A DNA stretch of 64,000 nucleotides, taken from contig JAEMBT020000009.1 of assembly GCA_018873245.2 (NCBI GenBank), positions 16,487,794-16,551,793 of the forward strand, given 5' to 3'. Below, piece by piece: positions 63,901 through 64,000 of this stretch (position 1 is its first letter; the number at the start of each line of letters is the position of its first letter). The translations under genes and the position numbers were made by a program. The notes under the pieces are model-generated. The model saw only the letters and a list, made by a program, of their open reading frames with translations. It was not told the DNA's origin and searched no databases. Origin of the DNA: Archegozetes longisetosus (lineage: Eukaryota; Arthropoda; Arachnida; Sarcoptiformes; Trhypochthoniidae).

Positions 63901-64000
63901 GATAGAGCCAAAGCTTCAGCGATGGCTAACTTAATGTCGAGCTCGAAGAACGAAACGATGCAAAAGATAGAAACGGAATCAGCGAGTGATGAGAAGCAAG
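52273..64000 (+). CDS. octopamine/tyramine-type G-protein-coupled receptor (exons 1-4, 3' end outside window)
   Basis: Exons 52273-52550, 52643-52661, 52750-52776 and 63613 onward join in frame to 237 residues. TM1 is residues 13-36, with GN at 29-30 (N1.50). TM2 has SLAVSD (D58, 2.50). TM3 starts at C85 (3.25, disulfide) with D92 (3.32, the amine-binding aspartate) and DRY at 109-111. W137 is 4.50, C164 is the loop-2 cysteine in DTPCKL, S176 and S180 (5.42, 5.46) in [10 protein letters not shown] are the catechol/phenol contacts, and P184 is 5.50. Spacings fit Ballesteros numbering exactly. [14 protein letters not shown] and GWNDWP are typical of type-1 tyramine (Oct-TyrR) and alpha2-like octopamine receptors; I cannot choose between them. 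It should couple biogenic-amine binding at the plasma membrane to G proteins. TM6-7 are outside. Confidence 0.93.
52643..52661 (+). CDS. receptor microexon 2 (19 nt)
   Basis: Encodes the last base of Val plus LCCTAS of TM3. Acceptor TTTTTCAG, donor AGT|GTAAGT, after a 92-nt intron. The reading frame and the conserved SDVLCCTAS motif both require this exon. Confidence 0.92.
52750..52776 (+). CDS. receptor microexon 3 (27 nt)
   Basis: Encodes ILNLCAIAM, the inner half of TM3, between acceptor AATTATAG and donor ATG|GTAAGT, phase 0 at both ends. The intron before it is 88 nt. Skipping it would stay in frame but delete nine TM3 residues. Confidence 0.92.
53505..53575 (+). repeat. tRNA-Leu-like relic or SINE head
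   Basis: An A-box-like CACCGAGCGGTCAAATTAGG is followed by TTCAGCT, resembling a leucine CAG anticodon loop, and a B-box-like GATTTGATTCCCAC. The order and wording match tRNA-Leu. The space between anticodon and B box is too short for the long variable arm and the acceptor stem does not pair, so it is not a functional tRNA. Confidence 0.45.
55914..55962. repeat. (CT)n microsatellite
   Basis: About 24 uninterrupted CT units. Confidence 0.95.
56325..56410 (+). repeat. G-rich 16-bp tandem repeat
   Basis: About five copies of a unit close to TTTTAGGGGCTCGGC. Runs of four or more G at regular spacing could form a G-quadruplex on the plus strand. Confidence 0.85.
57829..57932. repeat. (ATT)n microsatellite
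   Basis: About 34 units with one ATTGCT interruption. Confidence 0.95.
58430..58553. repeat. GTATAT tandem
   Basis: Hexamer-like alternation of GTATAT and GTGTATAT. Open frames on both strands here are artefacts. Confidence 0.9.
60601..60780. mobile_element. dispersed repeat family, copy C
   Basis: Starts CAATAGCAACTAGAAGTGAT, contains 'gcatgctttccatcagacca', and ends TTTTCTTGCCGCTAGCG. The first 16 bases closely match copy A, and the ending matches copy B. Confidence 0.5.
62179..62465. mobile_element. pogo-like MITE
   Basis: The left end CAGTCGAACCCCGATTTTGG matches the inverted right end CAGTCTGTCTCCAATTTTGG, each followed by TAACT (with one extra base on the right). TA precedes the left end. 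At 287 bp with no ORF it is non-autonomous. 'CAGT...CCCC.ATTTTGG' ends resemble the pogo/Tigger group. Confidence 0.6.
63322..63545 (+). mobile_element. SINE-like insertion
   Basis: A GC-richer block in AT-rich intron. An A-box-like TGGTCTTAGTGGTAAGCC is followed about 50 bases later by a B-box-like GCTTTAAATCC, then a tRNA-unrelated body with CTGCCTCCGGCC and GACTGCCTCGGAG. No clear tail was seen. It ends about 70 bases before the receptor exon 4 acceptor. Confidence 0.45.
63613..64000 (+). CDS. receptor exon 4 (DRY, TM4, TM5, start of loop 3), open at window edge
   Basis: Starts [12 protein letters not shown] directly after a TTTACAG acceptor, phase 0. It encodes ICL2, TM4 (around residues 129-149), extracellular loop 2 with C164, and TM5 (173-195). 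It then enters a basic third loop ([13 protein letters not shown]) that turns Ser/Glu-rich ([12 protein letters not shown]). Codon use here is noticeably less AT-biased than in the surrounding DNA. Confidence 0.95.

Overview
The window is eukaryotic, intron-rich nuclear DNA, roughly 70% or more A+T by eye. It is probably from an arthropod. It carries the 3' or middle parts of two conserved animal genes and a long gene-poor tract. Scattered short arrays of the pentanucleotide TTAGG/CCTAA, the arthropod telomere unit, support an arthropod. I cannot name the species; a mite or a small insect would fit, but that is inference.

Left end (about 1-8,800, minus strand): the 5' two-thirds of an RBMS/alan shepard-type RNA-binding protein gene. 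Six coding exons join in frame, giving about 314 residues: a low-complexity N-terminus, then RRM1. The gene runs off the left edge before RRM2. A seventh exon (5,462-5,599) opens with ATG and ends in the phase needed to splice to the RRM1 exon, so a second, shorter N-terminus is likely. The introns hold microsatellites, a broken coding relic (6,089-6,258) and a short unrecognised ORF (3,385-3,594).

Middle (about 8,800-52,170): no convincing host gene. It holds microsatellites (GA, CT, TAA, GAA, GT, CTGT), many 15-40 bp minisatellites, TTAGG arrays in both orientations, two decayed DDE-transposase fragments (13.9-14.3 kb, 33.6-33.9 kb), a 600-bp terminal-inverted-repeat element with a 14-bp flanking direct repeat (22.87-23.47 kb), a long imperfect foldback (18.7-19.08 kb), and a dispersed family with copies at 27.3, 46.6 and 60.6 kb.

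Right end (52,273-64,000, plus strand): a class A aminergic G-protein-coupled receptor of the octopamine/tyramine group, running off the right edge after TM5. The TM3 coding sequence is cut by introns into two microexons of 19 and 27 nt, followed by a 10.8-kb intron that ends directly before the DRY motif. That intron carries tRNA-derived SINE-like sequence, a pogo-like miniature element and microsatellites.

The two genes are unrelated in function except that both families act in the nervous system. They point away from each other (divergent), so the 43 kb between them should contain both promoter regions. I found no prokaryotic features, CRISPR arrays or operons.
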